Assembly (NCBI RefSeq): GCF_937952055.1
Contig: NZ_CALFYO010000021.1
Span: 310,001 to 374,000 of the forward strand
DNA from: an uncultured Piscinibacter sp.
Lineage (GTDB): Bacteria > Pseudomonadota > Gammaproteobacteria > Burkholderiales > Burkholderiaceae_C
DNA length: 64,000 bases
Direction: 5' to 3'
Shown in pieces: positions 1 to 8,810 of the stretch (position 1 is the stretch's first letter; each line of letters opens with the position of its first letter). Made by a program: the position numbers and the translations under genes. The notes under the pieces are model-generated. The model worked only from the letters and a program-made list of their open reading frames with translations. It had not been told where the DNA came from and did not search any database.

Positions 1-1
1 G

Positions 2-2614
2 GTGCCGCCGTCGCTCGGCCTGACGCTGCAGTTCTACGACAACGTTCCGACGGTCAGCCCCTCCAGCGCCGGCAACACGGCGACGGTGGAAACAGCCCTG
101 CAGGGGCTCGCGGCGACCTCGACCCTCCAGACCACCAACCTCGCGGTGGCCAGCGTGGGTGTGGACGATGCTTACCGCGCCAGCGGCTACGTCTATCTCC
201 AGGCGGGCAACACCTACACGCTGTCGGGCTACCGCGACGACACGTTGCTGGCGAAGATCGGTGGCACCACGGTCTACGACCGGGGCTTCAACAACTACGG
301 CAACTTCAGCGCAAGCGGATTCACGCCGACCGTCAGCGGCTACTACAGCGTCGAAGTCGTCATGTACAACGGCGACGGGTCGGGCGCGCTGGACGTCAAC
401 CTGGCCGTCAACGGCGGTACGCCGATCGACCTGAGCACCGCCAACTTCAGCCTCTATCCCGACGCGGCGTCGCTCACCGCGACCGGCACTGCCGTGGGCA
501 GCTTCGTCGCCATCGGCGACGGCGGCTACTTCCCGCAGCGCCTGTCGGGTCCGGAAGACGGCTACATCCGCCTCGGCACGCTCGGTGTCTCCGCGATCGA
601 CACGGACGGCAGCGAAACGCTGGCGGTGAGCGTGTCCGGGCTGCAAGTCGGCGGCACACTGACCGACGGCACCCACACCTTCACCGCCACCGCCGGCGGC
701 ACCTCGGTCGGGCTTGCGGGCTGGAACCTCGCCGGCCTGCAGTACCGCGCGCCGGCCGACTTCAACGGCAGCACGTCGCTGACGATCAGCGCGACGGCGA
801 GTGAGCCGAACGGAAACAGTGCGACGACCACACTCACGTTGCCGATCGACGTGCTCGCGGTGAACGATGCACCGGTGGGCGTTGCGGACACGGCCACGGT
901 CGGCGAAGGCAGCAGCGGCATGCTCGCCAGCGTGCTGGCCAACGACACCGATGTCGAGACCGCGGCCACCGGCGTGGCCGAGTTCGGCGCGAGCGCCGGC
1001 GGATCGGCAGTGGCGGCCAACGGCGTCAACACGATCACCACCGCCCTCGGCGGCACCGTGGTGATGAATGCCGACGGCAGCTACCGCTACTTCGCGCCAG
1101 CGGCTTCGCATGGCTCGGCGCCGGTGGTGGACAGCTTCGCCTACCGCCCGACCGACGGCAGCACGACCGGCGCATGGACCACCGTGTCCATCACGCTGAC
1201 CGACAGCACTCCGGCCGCCGCGAACGACACGGGCACGGTGGCCTGGAGCGGCTCGGTCAGCGGCAACCTGCTGACCAACGACGCCGCCATCGATGCGGCG
1301 AAGTCGCTGGTCGACGTCAACGGCGTGGCCGTGCCCGCGAGCGGAACGACGACGGTGACGCTGGCCCATGGCACGCTGCTGGTCGCCGCCGACGGCTCGT
1401 TCACCTACACATCGAACCAGACTGCCAGCGGCACGGCCGGAGGCAGCAGCGAGGCGACCTGGCGCAGCAGCGTGGGCGGCCTGTGGGGCTTCTCGGATGC
1501 CAACTGGTCCAGCGGCGGCAATCTCAACCTCACGGCGCTGGCCGCGCAACCCGACCTGGTGAACTACCAGGGCGGCTCCAAGCCGGGCATCCAGGTGGGC
1601 AACAGCGGCATCGAGTTCAGCGAGAACCTGATCGTCCAGTTGCCCGAGTCCTCGACCCAGGCCACGGTGTCGCTGAGCCAGCTCAATGCCAGCCAGCCGA
1701 CGGCGACCTGGTTCGCCTACGACGGCGGCGGCAACCTGGTCGGCAGCGGCACCTTCGCCCCCGGCCCGTCCAACGGTTCGACGTCGGCGCAGACGATCAC
1801 GACTGCGAGCCCGTTCGAATACCTGCGCTTCACCAACACTCTGCCCGGCGGGCAGGGGTTCATGGTCTCCACCGTGCAATACAACAAGCTGGCGTCGACC
1901 CATGTCGACACCGTGTCGTACACGATGCAGGACGGTGACGGCGACACATCGGTCGCGCTGCTGACGCTGACGCCAGGCTCCGCGTCGAGCTTCTCCACCT
2001 CGCTTCCCGCTGGCAGCGCGGGCGACGACCACCTCACCGGCACCTCGGTGGCCGACACGCTGTCGGGCGGCGACGGCCATGATCAGCTGCGCGGCCTCGC
2101 AGGCGCCGACACGCTCGGTGGTGGCAACGGCAACGATCTGCTTTTCGGCGGCGCAGGCAACGATGCGCTCGCCGGCGGCGCGGGCAACGACAGCCTGATC
2201 GGCGGAGCGGGCAACGACAGCCTGGCCGGCGGCGGCGGCGTGGACGTCTTCCAGTGGCAACTCGCCGACCGCGGCACGGCCGGTGCACCGGCGGTCGACA
2301 CCATCACGGACTTCGACCCCTCGGCGGTGTCGGCGGGCGGCGACGTGATCGACTTGCGCGACCTGCTGCAGGGGGAGACCCTGGGCGGCGACGTGGGCAA
2401 CCTCGCCAACTACCTGCACTTCAGCTCGAGCGGCGGCACGACGACGATCCAGATCAGTTCGTCGGGGGCATTCACCGGCGGCAACTACGGCAGCGCCACG
2501 GACCAGACCATCGTGCTGCAGAACGTCAACCTGTTCAGCGGCGGCCTGACGACCGATCAGCAGGTCATCCAGGACCTGCTGAACAAGTCGAAGCTGGTGG
2601 TCGACAACGGCTGA
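2..2614 (+). CDS. C-terminal part of a giant RTX adhesin (LapA-type), 5' end outside the window
   Basis: The reading frame is open from the first base of the window, so only the last 870 residues are seen. Residues about 130-480 hold VCBS/cadherin-like repeats (NDAPVGVADTATVGEG, LANDTD, DGSYRYFAP). Residues about 675-750 hold glycine/aspartate-rich RTX nonapeptides (GGAGNDALAGGAGND) that bind calcium. The last 110 residues match the type I secretion C-terminal target domain found on large bacterial adhesins. Exported through an ABC/TolC channel, such proteins stay on the cell surface and mediate attachment and biofilm formation. The LapD-like and LapG-like genes next door, and the TolC gene beyond them, fit a Lap system in which the N-terminus is the retention and cleavage site; that end is not in the window. 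Convergent with the lapD-like gene, 27 bases apart. Confidence 0.85.
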   Translation: MPPSLGLTLQFYDNVPTVSPSSAGNTATVETALQGLAATSTLQTTNLAVASVGVDDAYRASGYVYLQAGNTYTLSGYRDDTLLAKIGGTTVYDRGFNNYGNFSASGFTPTVSGYYSVEVVMYNGDGSGALDVNLAVNGGTPIDLSTANFSLYPDAASLTATGTAVGSFVAIGDGGYFPQRLSGPEDGYIRLGTLGVSAIDTDGSETLAVSVSGLQVGGTLTDGTHTFTATAGGTSVGLAGWNLAGLQYRAPADFNGSTSLTISATASEPNGNSATTTLTLPIDVLAVNDAPVGVADTATVGEGSSGMLASVLANDTDVETAATGVAEFGASAGGSAVAANGVNTITTALGGTVVMNADGSYRYFAPAASHGSAPVVDSFAYRPTDGSTTGAWTTVSITLTDSTPAAANDTGTVAWSGSVSGNLLTNDAAIDAAKSLVDVNGVAVPASGTTTVTLAHGTLLVAADGSFTYTSNQTASGTAGGSSEATWRSSVGGLWGFSDANWSSGGNLNLTALAAQPDLVNYQGGSKPGIQVGNSGIEFSENLIVQLPESSTQATVSLSQLNASQPTATWFAYDGGGNLVGSGTFAPGPSNGSTSAQTITTASPFEYLRFTNTLPGGQGFMVSTVQYNKLASTHVDTVSYTMQDGDGDTSVALLTLTPGSASSFSTSLPAGSAGDDHLTGTSVADTLSGGDGHDQLRGLAGADTLGGGNGNDLLFGGAGNDALAGGAGNDSLIGGAGNDSLAGGGGVDVFQWQLADRGTAGAPAVDTITDFDPSAVSAGGDVIDLRDLLQGETLGGDVGNLANYLHFSSSGGTTTIQISSSGAFTGGNYGSATDQTIVLQNVNLFSGGLTTDQQVIQDLLNKSKLVVDNG

Positions 2615-2641
2615 GGCAGCGAACCGCCGGCACATGCCCGC

Positions 2642-4567
2642 TCATCCGGCGCGCGAGGCCTGAGCGCTGACCCAGGGTCCGGTCTGCGCGTCGACGCCGC
2701 ACTGCCACAGCGCGGCAGCATCGGCCTCATCGGTCACGCCCTCGGCGATCACCTGCAGCGACAGGCTGTGCAGCATCGCCACCAAGCCGCCGACGAAGCC
2801 GGCCCGCGCGGTGTCGTGGCCCACGCGGTGGGTGATGGCCGCATCGAGCTTGACGTAGTCCAGGCCCAGTTCGAAGAGTCGCTCGACCCGGCCGAGCCGT
2901 TCGCCCGCATGCTCGAGGCCGACACGCGCGCCCGCCGGGCGCAGCTGGCAGGCGAGCTCGCGCACCAGCTCGAAGTGATTGGCTGCCGCGGGTTCCGGCA
3001 CCTCCAGCCAGACCTGCCGCGCCGCACGCGGCGCTTGCAGCAGCTGCGCACGCAATCGCGCAGCGAAACCGCTGTCGGCCAGCGAGGCGAGGGCGAGATT
3101 GACCGCCCGCGGCTGGCCGTCGGAGGCGATCGCGGCCAGCGCCAGCGAGAGCGCGCGCTCGTCGAGTGCCGCCGTGAGCCGGCCCCGCGCCGCCAGTGGC
3201 AGCCAGCGTGCCGCCGGCTCCAGCTCGCCGTCCGCATCGAGGCGCACGCGCAGCGGCGATTCGAGATGCAGCAGCGCACCGCCCTTCTCGCGCACCGGGT
3301 ACTCGACCAGGGCCACGCGGCCTTCCGCCAGTGCATCGTGGATGCGACGCCGCCATCCGCCCTCGCCCATCCTCACCAGGGACGCGCCGGCCTCGCCGGC
3401 AGTCTCCACCGCGAACGGGCCCTTCGCTTCGGCGCGTGCCAGCGCGAGGTCGACCGTGCTCATCAGTTCCGCGATCGGCACGCCACGTGCCGCCTCCACC
3501 GCGCCGGCAGCCACCGCCGCCTGAGCGCCGAAGGCCGGCAGCACCACGCGCAGCCCCTCGGAGAGCACCCGGGCCGTCTCCTCGGCGACGCCGCCGACCG
3601 GCAGGCACATCGCGAAGTCCGAGCCGTTGAGGCGGCCGACGAAGCAGCCCTTGACGCGCACGGTGTAGGCCTGCAGCGCCTGCGCAATCGCCGACAGCAG
3701 TCGGTCGGTGGTGTCGTGGCCGAGGGCGCGGTTCAGGCCCGCGAGATCGATCACGCGCAGCAATACCAGGCCACCCTCGGCGCTGCCATCCTCGCGTTGC
3801 AGCGCGGCGCCGAGCTGGCCCATGAAATGGCCACGCTGGGACAGCCCGGTCAGCGGGTCACAGGTGGCCTGTCGACGCAGGGTCTCCACCTGCTTGGCCT
3901 GGCCCTCGAACACCAGCTTGAGGCGCGCCACCATCGAGTTCATCGCGCGCACCAGCCGGCGCAGCTCGGGCGTGTCAGGCTCGGCCACGGTGACGTACTC
4001 GCCGCGCTCGAGCGAGCGTGCCTGCTCGACCGCCAGCTCGAGCGGACGGCGGATGCGCTGCACGATCAGCGCACCGGCCAGCGCGGCGAGTACGCCGACG
4101 AGGGCCATTGCCAGGGCCGAACGCTGCACCGCGCGCCAGAGCTCGTCGTGGGCGAAGGTGTCGTGGCTCTCGACCTCGACGCGGCCGAGCGCGCGCCAGC
4201 CGTCGGAGACCTGTGCCACCCCTGCGGCCGCTTCGATCGGCAGCCAGCGCGCGAACCAGCGCGGCGCGTCCAGCGGCTGCGGTGCAGCCTCGCGCAGGAA
4301 GCGCTGCGCGCCGTCCGGCGCGACGAGACGGATGCGCCGGTAGAAGCCGGTGTCGAACTGCGCCGACATCACCAGCTCCATCAGCGCCGCGTCACCCTTC
4401 TGCTGCGACAGCACCAGCGCGATCGCGGTCGCGTTGTCGGCGTTCTTCAGGCGCAGCTGCGCCTGCAACGTCTCGCGCAGCGAGTCGGTGTGGACGACCA
4501 CACCCCCGACGAAGGCGAGCAGCACCACCAGGAACAGCTTGAGCCAGATCTGGCCGATCAACGACAT
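2642..4567 (-). CDS. lapD: LapD-like inner-membrane c-di-GMP receptor (HAMP, degenerate GGDEF and EAL)
   Basis: 641 residues. An N-terminal membrane helix (residues 8-25) and a second helix near 150-172 bracket a periplasmic domain of the LapD/MoxY type; HAMP, GGDEF and EAL domains follow. Both enzymatic signatures are lost: the GGDEF position reads GSDF (in NGSDFAMCLP) and the EAL position reads LESPLRV. The protein is therefore expected to sense c-di-GMP rather than make or break it. In the known Lap pathway LapD binds c-di-GMP through the EAL domain and sequesters the periplasmic protease LapG, which keeps the adhesin on the surface. It lies 16 bases downstream of the lapG-like gene on the same strand, so the two are probably cotranscribed. 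The function is inferred from family and locus. Confidence 0.85.
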   Translation of the reverse strand: MSLIGQIWLKLFLVVLLAFVGGVVVHTDSLRETLQAQLRLKNADNATAIALVLSQQKGDAALMELVMSAQFDTGFYRRIRLVAPDGAQRFLREAAPQPLDAPRWFARWLPIEAAAGVAQVSDGWRALGRVEVESHDTFAHDELWRAVQRSALAMALVGVLAALAGALIVQRIRRPLELAVEQARSLERGEYVTVAEPDTPELRRLVRAMNSMVARLKLVFEGQAKQVETLRRQATCDPLTGLSQRGHFMGQLGAALQREDGSAEGGLVLLRVIDLAGLNRALGHDTTDRLLSAIAQALQAYTVRVKGCFVGRLNGSDFAMCLPVGGVAEETARVLSEGLRVVLPAFGAQAAVAAGAVEAARGVPIAELMSTVDLALARAEAKGPFAVETAGEAGASLVRMGEGGWRRRIHDALAEGRVALVEYPVREKGGALLHLESPLRVRLDADGELEPAARWLPLAARGRLTAALDERALSLALAAIASDGQPRAVNLALASLADSGFAARLRAQLLQAPRAARQVWLEVPEPAAANHFELVRELACQLRPAGARVGLEHAGERLGRVERLFELGLDYVKLDAAITHRVGHDTARAGFVGGLVAMLHSLSLQVIAEGVTDEADAAALWQCGVDAQTGPWVSAQASRAG

Positions 4568-4583
4568 GTAATTCTCCCTGCGC

Positions 4584-5252
4584 TCATTGGAACCCCTCGG
4601 CGCGCGCCTTCGCCAGGACCTCGCGCCAGCGCGACAGCCGTGCCATCGGATCGCCGGCCGGGGCCCCCGCGGCGCCCTGCCAGAGACCTTCGCTGTTGAA
4701 GCTGAACACCGGCGTGAGGTCGGACCGCCGCGATGCGGGTCTCACCTCGCCGATCAGGTTGTCGAGGATGAGAGGCTCGCCGCCGGGGAGCGGATAGTAG
4801 GCGAGCACCATGTGCGCCTGCACCACCCCGCCGGGTCCGCCGATGGCGGCACGCACATAGACCAGCCGGAGCTTCGCTGCCGGCACGCCCGCGGCCATCA
4901 GGCTGAAGTACTTGGCGATCGCATAGTCCTCGCAATCTCCCTGGCCCTTCTCGAGCGTTTCGAGCGGACTGGCCCAGTGGTCATCCACCCCCCAGGCGGC
5001 GACGTCGTCGGTGAACACCACAGGTCGGTTGTAGAAGTCGTTCACCACGGCGAGCAGCGCCGCTGCGTCCTTGCCGGTCGCGCCCGCGAGCAGCGGCTGC
5101 AGGGCGTCCACGGCGGCGGCGGCCCGTGGCCCGGCGCGCTGCGCGGCCCGCGACATCAGGTCACGGTCCCAGGCCAGGCTGGTCGCGCAGACCAGCATCA
5201 GCGCAGCGGCCGCGAGCACGCCCATCCGCCGCGGCCAAGGCGCGGCAGCCAT
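4584..5252 (-). CDS. lapG: LapG-like periplasmic cysteine protease (bacterial transglutaminase-like)
   Basis: 222 residues from the ATG at 5252, chosen because it is followed directly by a signal sequence (MAAAPWPRRMGVLAAAALML). The longer open frame to 5420 adds an arginine-rich stretch that is unlikely to be translated. The transglutaminase-like catalytic triad is visible: Cys in GQGDCEDYAIAKY, His in AHMVLAYYP, Asp in LILDNL. In the Lap system this calcium-dependent protease clips the N-terminal region of the adhesin and releases it from the cell when c-di-GMP falls and LapD lets go. Its neighbours (adhesin, LapD, TolC) make this assignment strong. Confidence 0.87.
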   Translation of the reverse strand: MAAAPWPRRMGVLAAAALMLVCATSLAWDRDLMSRAAQRAGPRAAAAVDALQPLLAGATGKDAAALLAVVNDFYNRPVVFTDDVAAWGVDDHWASPLETLEKGQGDCEDYAIAKYFSLMAAGVPAAKLRLVYVRAAIGGPGGVVQAHMVLAYYPLPGGEPLILDNLIGEVRPASRRSDLTPVFSFNSEGLWQGAAGAPAGDPMARLSRWREVLAKARAEGFQ

Positions 5253-5506
5253 GGGAATGAAGGCGGTCAGCCGCTGCAGCTTCGGAGGGCGCACAACGCC
5301 TTGTTCTCGTCCGTTCACTACGCGACTTGAGGCCGGTCGATCGCCACGCGAAGACGCGCCCTGTTGCAGGGGTGCGCGACCGTGAGGTGCGGCCGTGAAA
5401 AAGTGCGTGCATCGCATCACCGATCACGAAGCGAGCGTCAGCCCTCACTACACTCGACGGCGCTTGAGCCGCAACAAGGCGGCCATTCGGACCGTCCGGA
5501 AAGAAC
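5253..5506. other. Intergenic region between lapG-like and tolC-like genes
   Basis: 254 bases separating two divergent genes, so it should hold both promoters. I see no convincing sigma-70 boxes, no clear inverted repeat and no coding potential. Confidence 0.4.
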
Positions 5507-6964
5507 ATGCATTCGAGACCCAGGGTGATTTGCGCAGCGATCTCGCTGCTGCTGGCAGCGGGCGGCAGTGTCGCCCAGAACGCGGACCCGCTGCGCGCGG
5601 CCGCGGAGAAGGCGGTGGCCACCAACCCCGAGGTCACGGCCCGCTTCAACGCCTATCGCTCGGCCACCGATGCGGTGGACGCGGCGCGCGGCGGCTTCCT
5701 GCCCCGCGTCGACCTGAACGCCAGCGTCGGGCGCGACGAAGACCGCATCACCGGGCGCCTGCCCGACGAAACGCAGTCGCTCAACCGCAGCCAGTTCGGG
5801 CTGAGCCTGACGCAGCTGCTGTGGGATGGCCTGGGCACGCGCAAGGACGTCGACCGGCTGACGCACGACCGGTTGGCGCGCTACTTCGAGCTGCTCGAAG
5901 CCACCGAACAGACGGTGCTCGAGGCAGCCCGCGCCCACTACGACGTGCGGCGCTTCCGCCGCCTGGTGCAGCTGGCCGAGGACAACTACGTGCAGCACCG
6001 CTACGCGTTCCTGCAGATCCAGTCGCGCGTCAAGGCCGGCGTGGGCCGCGGTGTCGACCTGGAGCAGGCCGGCGCGCGCCTCGCGCTGGCGGAGTCGAAC
6101 CTGACCACCGAGCTGGCCAACCTGCACGACGTGACGGCGCGCTACCAGCGCGTCGTCGGCGAACTGCCGCCTGCGCAGCTGCCGACGCTGGCCATGCTGA
6201 TGCCCGGCGTGCCGGCGAGCGCCGGCGATGCCGTGACCACCTCGCTGCGCAACAGCCCGGCGGTCAGCGCCAGCATCGAGGCGCTGCGCGCAGCCCGCGC
6301 ACAGACCGGCGCACGCGAGTCGGCTTTCCAGCCGCGCGTCGAGGCCCGTCTGCGCAGCGCCGCCGGCCGCCACGTCGACGGCATGCAGGACCGGAAGCGC
6401 AACGGTTCGGCCGAGATCGTGCTGAGCTGGAACCTCTACAACGGCGGCTCCGACACGGCGCGCGTGCGCCAGCAGGTTGGACTGATGAACCAGGCCGCCG
6501 ACCTGCGCGACCGCGTCTGCCGCGACGCCCGGCAGGTGGCGGCGATCGCCTACAACGACACGCGCAAGCTGACCGAGCAGCTCGTCTACCTGGAGCGCAA
6601 CACGCTGGCCATCGAGAAGGCGCGCGACGCCTACCGCCAGCAGTTCGACATCGGCCAGCGCGGCCTGCTGGACCTGCTCAACGCCGAGAACGAGGTCTAC
6701 ACGGCGCGGCGTGCCTACGCCAATGCCGAGCACGACCTCGCGCTGGCCTACGCGCGCACCCACGCGGCGATGAACCGCCTGTCGACGACGCTGGGCATTG
6801 CCCGCACCGACCGGGACGCTGAAGAGGCCGCCGGCTGGACGGCCGGCGACGACGCCCCGGACCGCTGCCCGGTGGCGGTGGTGGGCGAGCTCGGCGCCAG
6901 CGACCGCGCCGCGCTCGATGCCCGCGCCGAGGGCCTGTCGCGCAACGCGCCCACGCCGCGCTGA
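5507..6964 (+). CDS. TolC-family outer-membrane exporter (LapE-like)
   Basis: 485 residues starting with a signal peptide (ICAAISLLLAAGGSVAQ). The two repeated outer-membrane-efflux domains follow, with the typical long helices and motifs such as VDLNASVGRDEDRI, LSWNLYNGG and GQRGLLDLLNAENEVYTARRA-type sequence near residue 385. The last 40 residues are a low-complexity tail beyond the usual TolC fold. It is divergent from the lapG-like gene across a 254-base gap. The position suggests the outer-membrane channel of the type I system that exports the adhesin. The partner ABC ATPase and membrane-fusion genes are not in this window. Confidence 0.85.
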   Translation: MHSRPRVICAAISLLLAAGGSVAQNADPLRAAAEKAVATNPEVTARFNAYRSATDAVDAARGGFLPRVDLNASVGRDEDRITGRLPDETQSLNRSQFGLSLTQLLWDGLGTRKDVDRLTHDRLARYFELLEATEQTVLEAARAHYDVRRFRRLVQLAEDNYVQHRYAFLQIQSRVKAGVGRGVDLEQAGARLALAESNLTTELANLHDVTARYQRVVGELPPAQLPTLAMLMPGVPASAGDAVTTSLRNSPAVSASIEALRAARAQTGARESAFQPRVEARLRSAAGRHVDGMQDRKRNGSAEIVLSWNLYNGGSDTARVRQQVGLMNQAADLRDRVCRDARQVAAIAYNDTRKLTEQLVYLERNTLAIEKARDAYRQQFDIGQRGLLDLLNAENEVYTARRAYANAEHDLALAYARTHAAMNRLSTTLGIARTDRDAEEAAGWTAGDDAPDRCPVAVVGELGASDRAALDARAEGLSRNAPTPR

Positions 6965-7024
6965 CGGCCCGGCGCCCCGCCGACCCTGCGGCGGCAGGCG
7001 CGCAGCGGCTGGCGGACTCCGCGG

Positions 7025-8800
7025 CTACTTCCGCACCGGCGGCAGGTCGGTGCAGGCGCCCTCGAAGGCCTCGGCCGCCAGACCGATGCTCTCGCCCAGC
7101 GTCGGGTGCGGGTGGATGGTCTTGCCGATGTCCACCGCGTCCGCCCCCATCTCGATGGCCAGCGCCACCTCGCCGATCATGTCACCGGCATGCGTGCCGA
7201 CGATGCCGCCGCCGACGATGCGGTGCGTCTCCTCGTCGAACAGCAGCTTGGTGAAACCCTCGTCGCGGCCGTTGGCGATCGCGCGCCCCGAGGCCGTCCA
7301 GGGGAACAGGCCCTTCTTCACCTTCAGACCCTTGGCCTTGGCCTCGTCTTCGGTCACGCCGACCCAGGCCACTTCCGGATCGGTGTAGGCGACGCTGGGG
7401 ATCACGCGGGCGTCGAATTCGGCCTTCTGGCCCGCGGCGACTTCCGCTGCCACATGCGCCTCGTGCACCGCCTTGTGCGCCAGCATCGGCTGGCCGACGA
7501 TGTCGCCGATGGCGAAGATGTGCGGCACGTTGGTGCGCATCTGCACATCCACCGGGATGAAGCCGCGCTCGCCGACGATCACGCCCGCCTTCTCGGCGGC
7601 GATCTTCTTGCCGTTGGGCGTGCGGCCGACGGCCTGCAGCACCAGGTCGTAGACGCCTTCGCTCTTCGTGCCGTCCAGGCCCTCGAACATCACTCGGATG
7701 CCGTCCTTCGTCGCCTCGGCGCCGACGGTCTTGGTCTTCAGCATCAGCTTGTCGAAGCGCGGCGCGTTCAGCTTCTGCCAGACCTTGACGAGGTCGCGGT
7801 CGGCGCCCTGCATCAGGCCGTCGAGCATCTCGACGACGTCGAGCTTGGCGCCCAGCGTCGAATAGACCGTCCCCATCTCCAGGCCGATGATGCCGCCGCC
7901 GATGACGAGCATCTTCTTCGGCCGCTGGCGCAGCTCGAGCGCGCCGGTGCTGGTGACGATGCGCGGGTCGTCCTTCGGCAGGAAGGGCAGCTTCACCGCC
8001 TCGGAGCCGGCGGCGATGATGGCCTGCTTGAAGCGGATGGTCTGCGTGCTGCCATCCTTGGTCAGCACAACCTTCAGATGGAACGGATCGGCGAACTCGC
8101 CGGTGCCCTGCACCACCGTCACCTTGCGCATCTTGGCCATCGCGGCCAGCCCGCCGGTCAGCTTGCCGATGACCTTTTCCTTGTGCGCCTTGAGCTTGCC
8201 GAGGTCCACCGTGGGCTCGGCGAAGCTGACGCCGAGCGACTCGAAGTGCTTCACCTCGTCCATCACCGCTGCCACGTGCAGCAGTGCCTTGGACGGGATG
8301 CAGCCGACGTTCAGGCAGACGCCGCCGAGCGTGGCAAATCGCTCCACCAGCACCGTCTTCAGCCCGAGGTCGGCCGCACGGAACGCGGCCGAGTAGCCGC
8401 CCGGGCCGGCGCCGAGCACGAGCATGTCGCACTCGAGGTCGGCACCGCCGGCGTAGCTGGCCGCCGCCGGCGCAGTCACGGGTGCAGCGGCGGGGGCCGC
8501 CGTGGGCACGGCCGCAGCCGGCGCCGCGGCAGGCGCGGCCGCCGTCGTCGCGGCCGCAGCGCCGGCGGCGTCCAGCGTGAGGATCACCGTGCCTTCGTTG
8601 ACCGTGTCGCCCAGCTTGACCTTCAGTGCCTGGACCACGCCAGCGTGCGACGAGGGGATCTCCATCGAGGCCTTGTCGCTCTCGACGGTGATCAGCGACT
8701 GCTCGGCCTTGACGGTGTCACCCGGCTTGACCAGCACCTCGATGATGGCGACGTCCTTGAAGTCGCCGATGTCGGGAACCTTGATGTCGATGAGAGGCAT
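7025..8800 (-). CDS. lpdA: Dihydrolipoyl dehydrogenase with N-terminal lipoyl domain (pyruvate dehydrogenase E3)
   Basis: 591 residues, about 120 longer than a plain E3 because it begins with a complete lipoyl domain (lipoyl-lysine in ESDKASM, about residue 44) and an Ala/Pro-rich linker (about 80-118). The flavoenzyme follows: FAD-binding GAGPGGYSAA, redox-active disulfide in GGVCLNVGCIPSKAL, NAD-binding GGGIIGLEMG and the C-terminal HPHPTLGE catalytic dyad. It reoxidises dihydrolipoamide on E2 and passes electrons to NAD+. It is the last gene of the aceE-aceF-lpdA operon and starts 10 bases after aceF. Lipoyl-E3 fusions are common in betaproteobacteria. Confidence 0.96.
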   Translation of the reverse strand: MPLIDIKVPDIGDFKDVAIIEVLVKPGDTVKAEQSLITVESDKASMEIPSSHAGVVQALKVKLGDTVNEGTVILTLDAAGAAAATTAAAPAAAPAAAVPTAAPAAAPVTAPAAASYAGGADLECDMLVLGAGPGGYSAAFRAADLGLKTVLVERFATLGGVCLNVGCIPSKALLHVAAVMDEVKHFESLGVSFAEPTVDLGKLKAHKEKVIGKLTGGLAAMAKMRKVTVVQGTGEFADPFHLKVVLTKDGSTQTIRFKQAIIAAGSEAVKLPFLPKDDPRIVTSTGALELRQRPKKMLVIGGGIIGLEMGTVYSTLGAKLDVVEMLDGLMQGADRDLVKVWQKLNAPRFDKLMLKTKTVGAEATKDGIRVMFEGLDGTKSEGVYDLVLQAVGRTPNGKKIAAEKAGVIVGERGFIPVDVQMRTNVPHIFAIGDIVGQPMLAHKAVHEAHVAAEVAAGQKAEFDARVIPSVAYTDPEVAWVGVTEDEAKAKGLKVKKGLFPWTASGRAIANGRDEGFTKLLFDEETHRIVGGGIVGTHAGDMIGEVALAIEMGADAVDIGKTIHPHPTLGESIGLAAEAFEGACTDLPPVRK

Positions 8801-8810
8801 CGCGGGCTCC

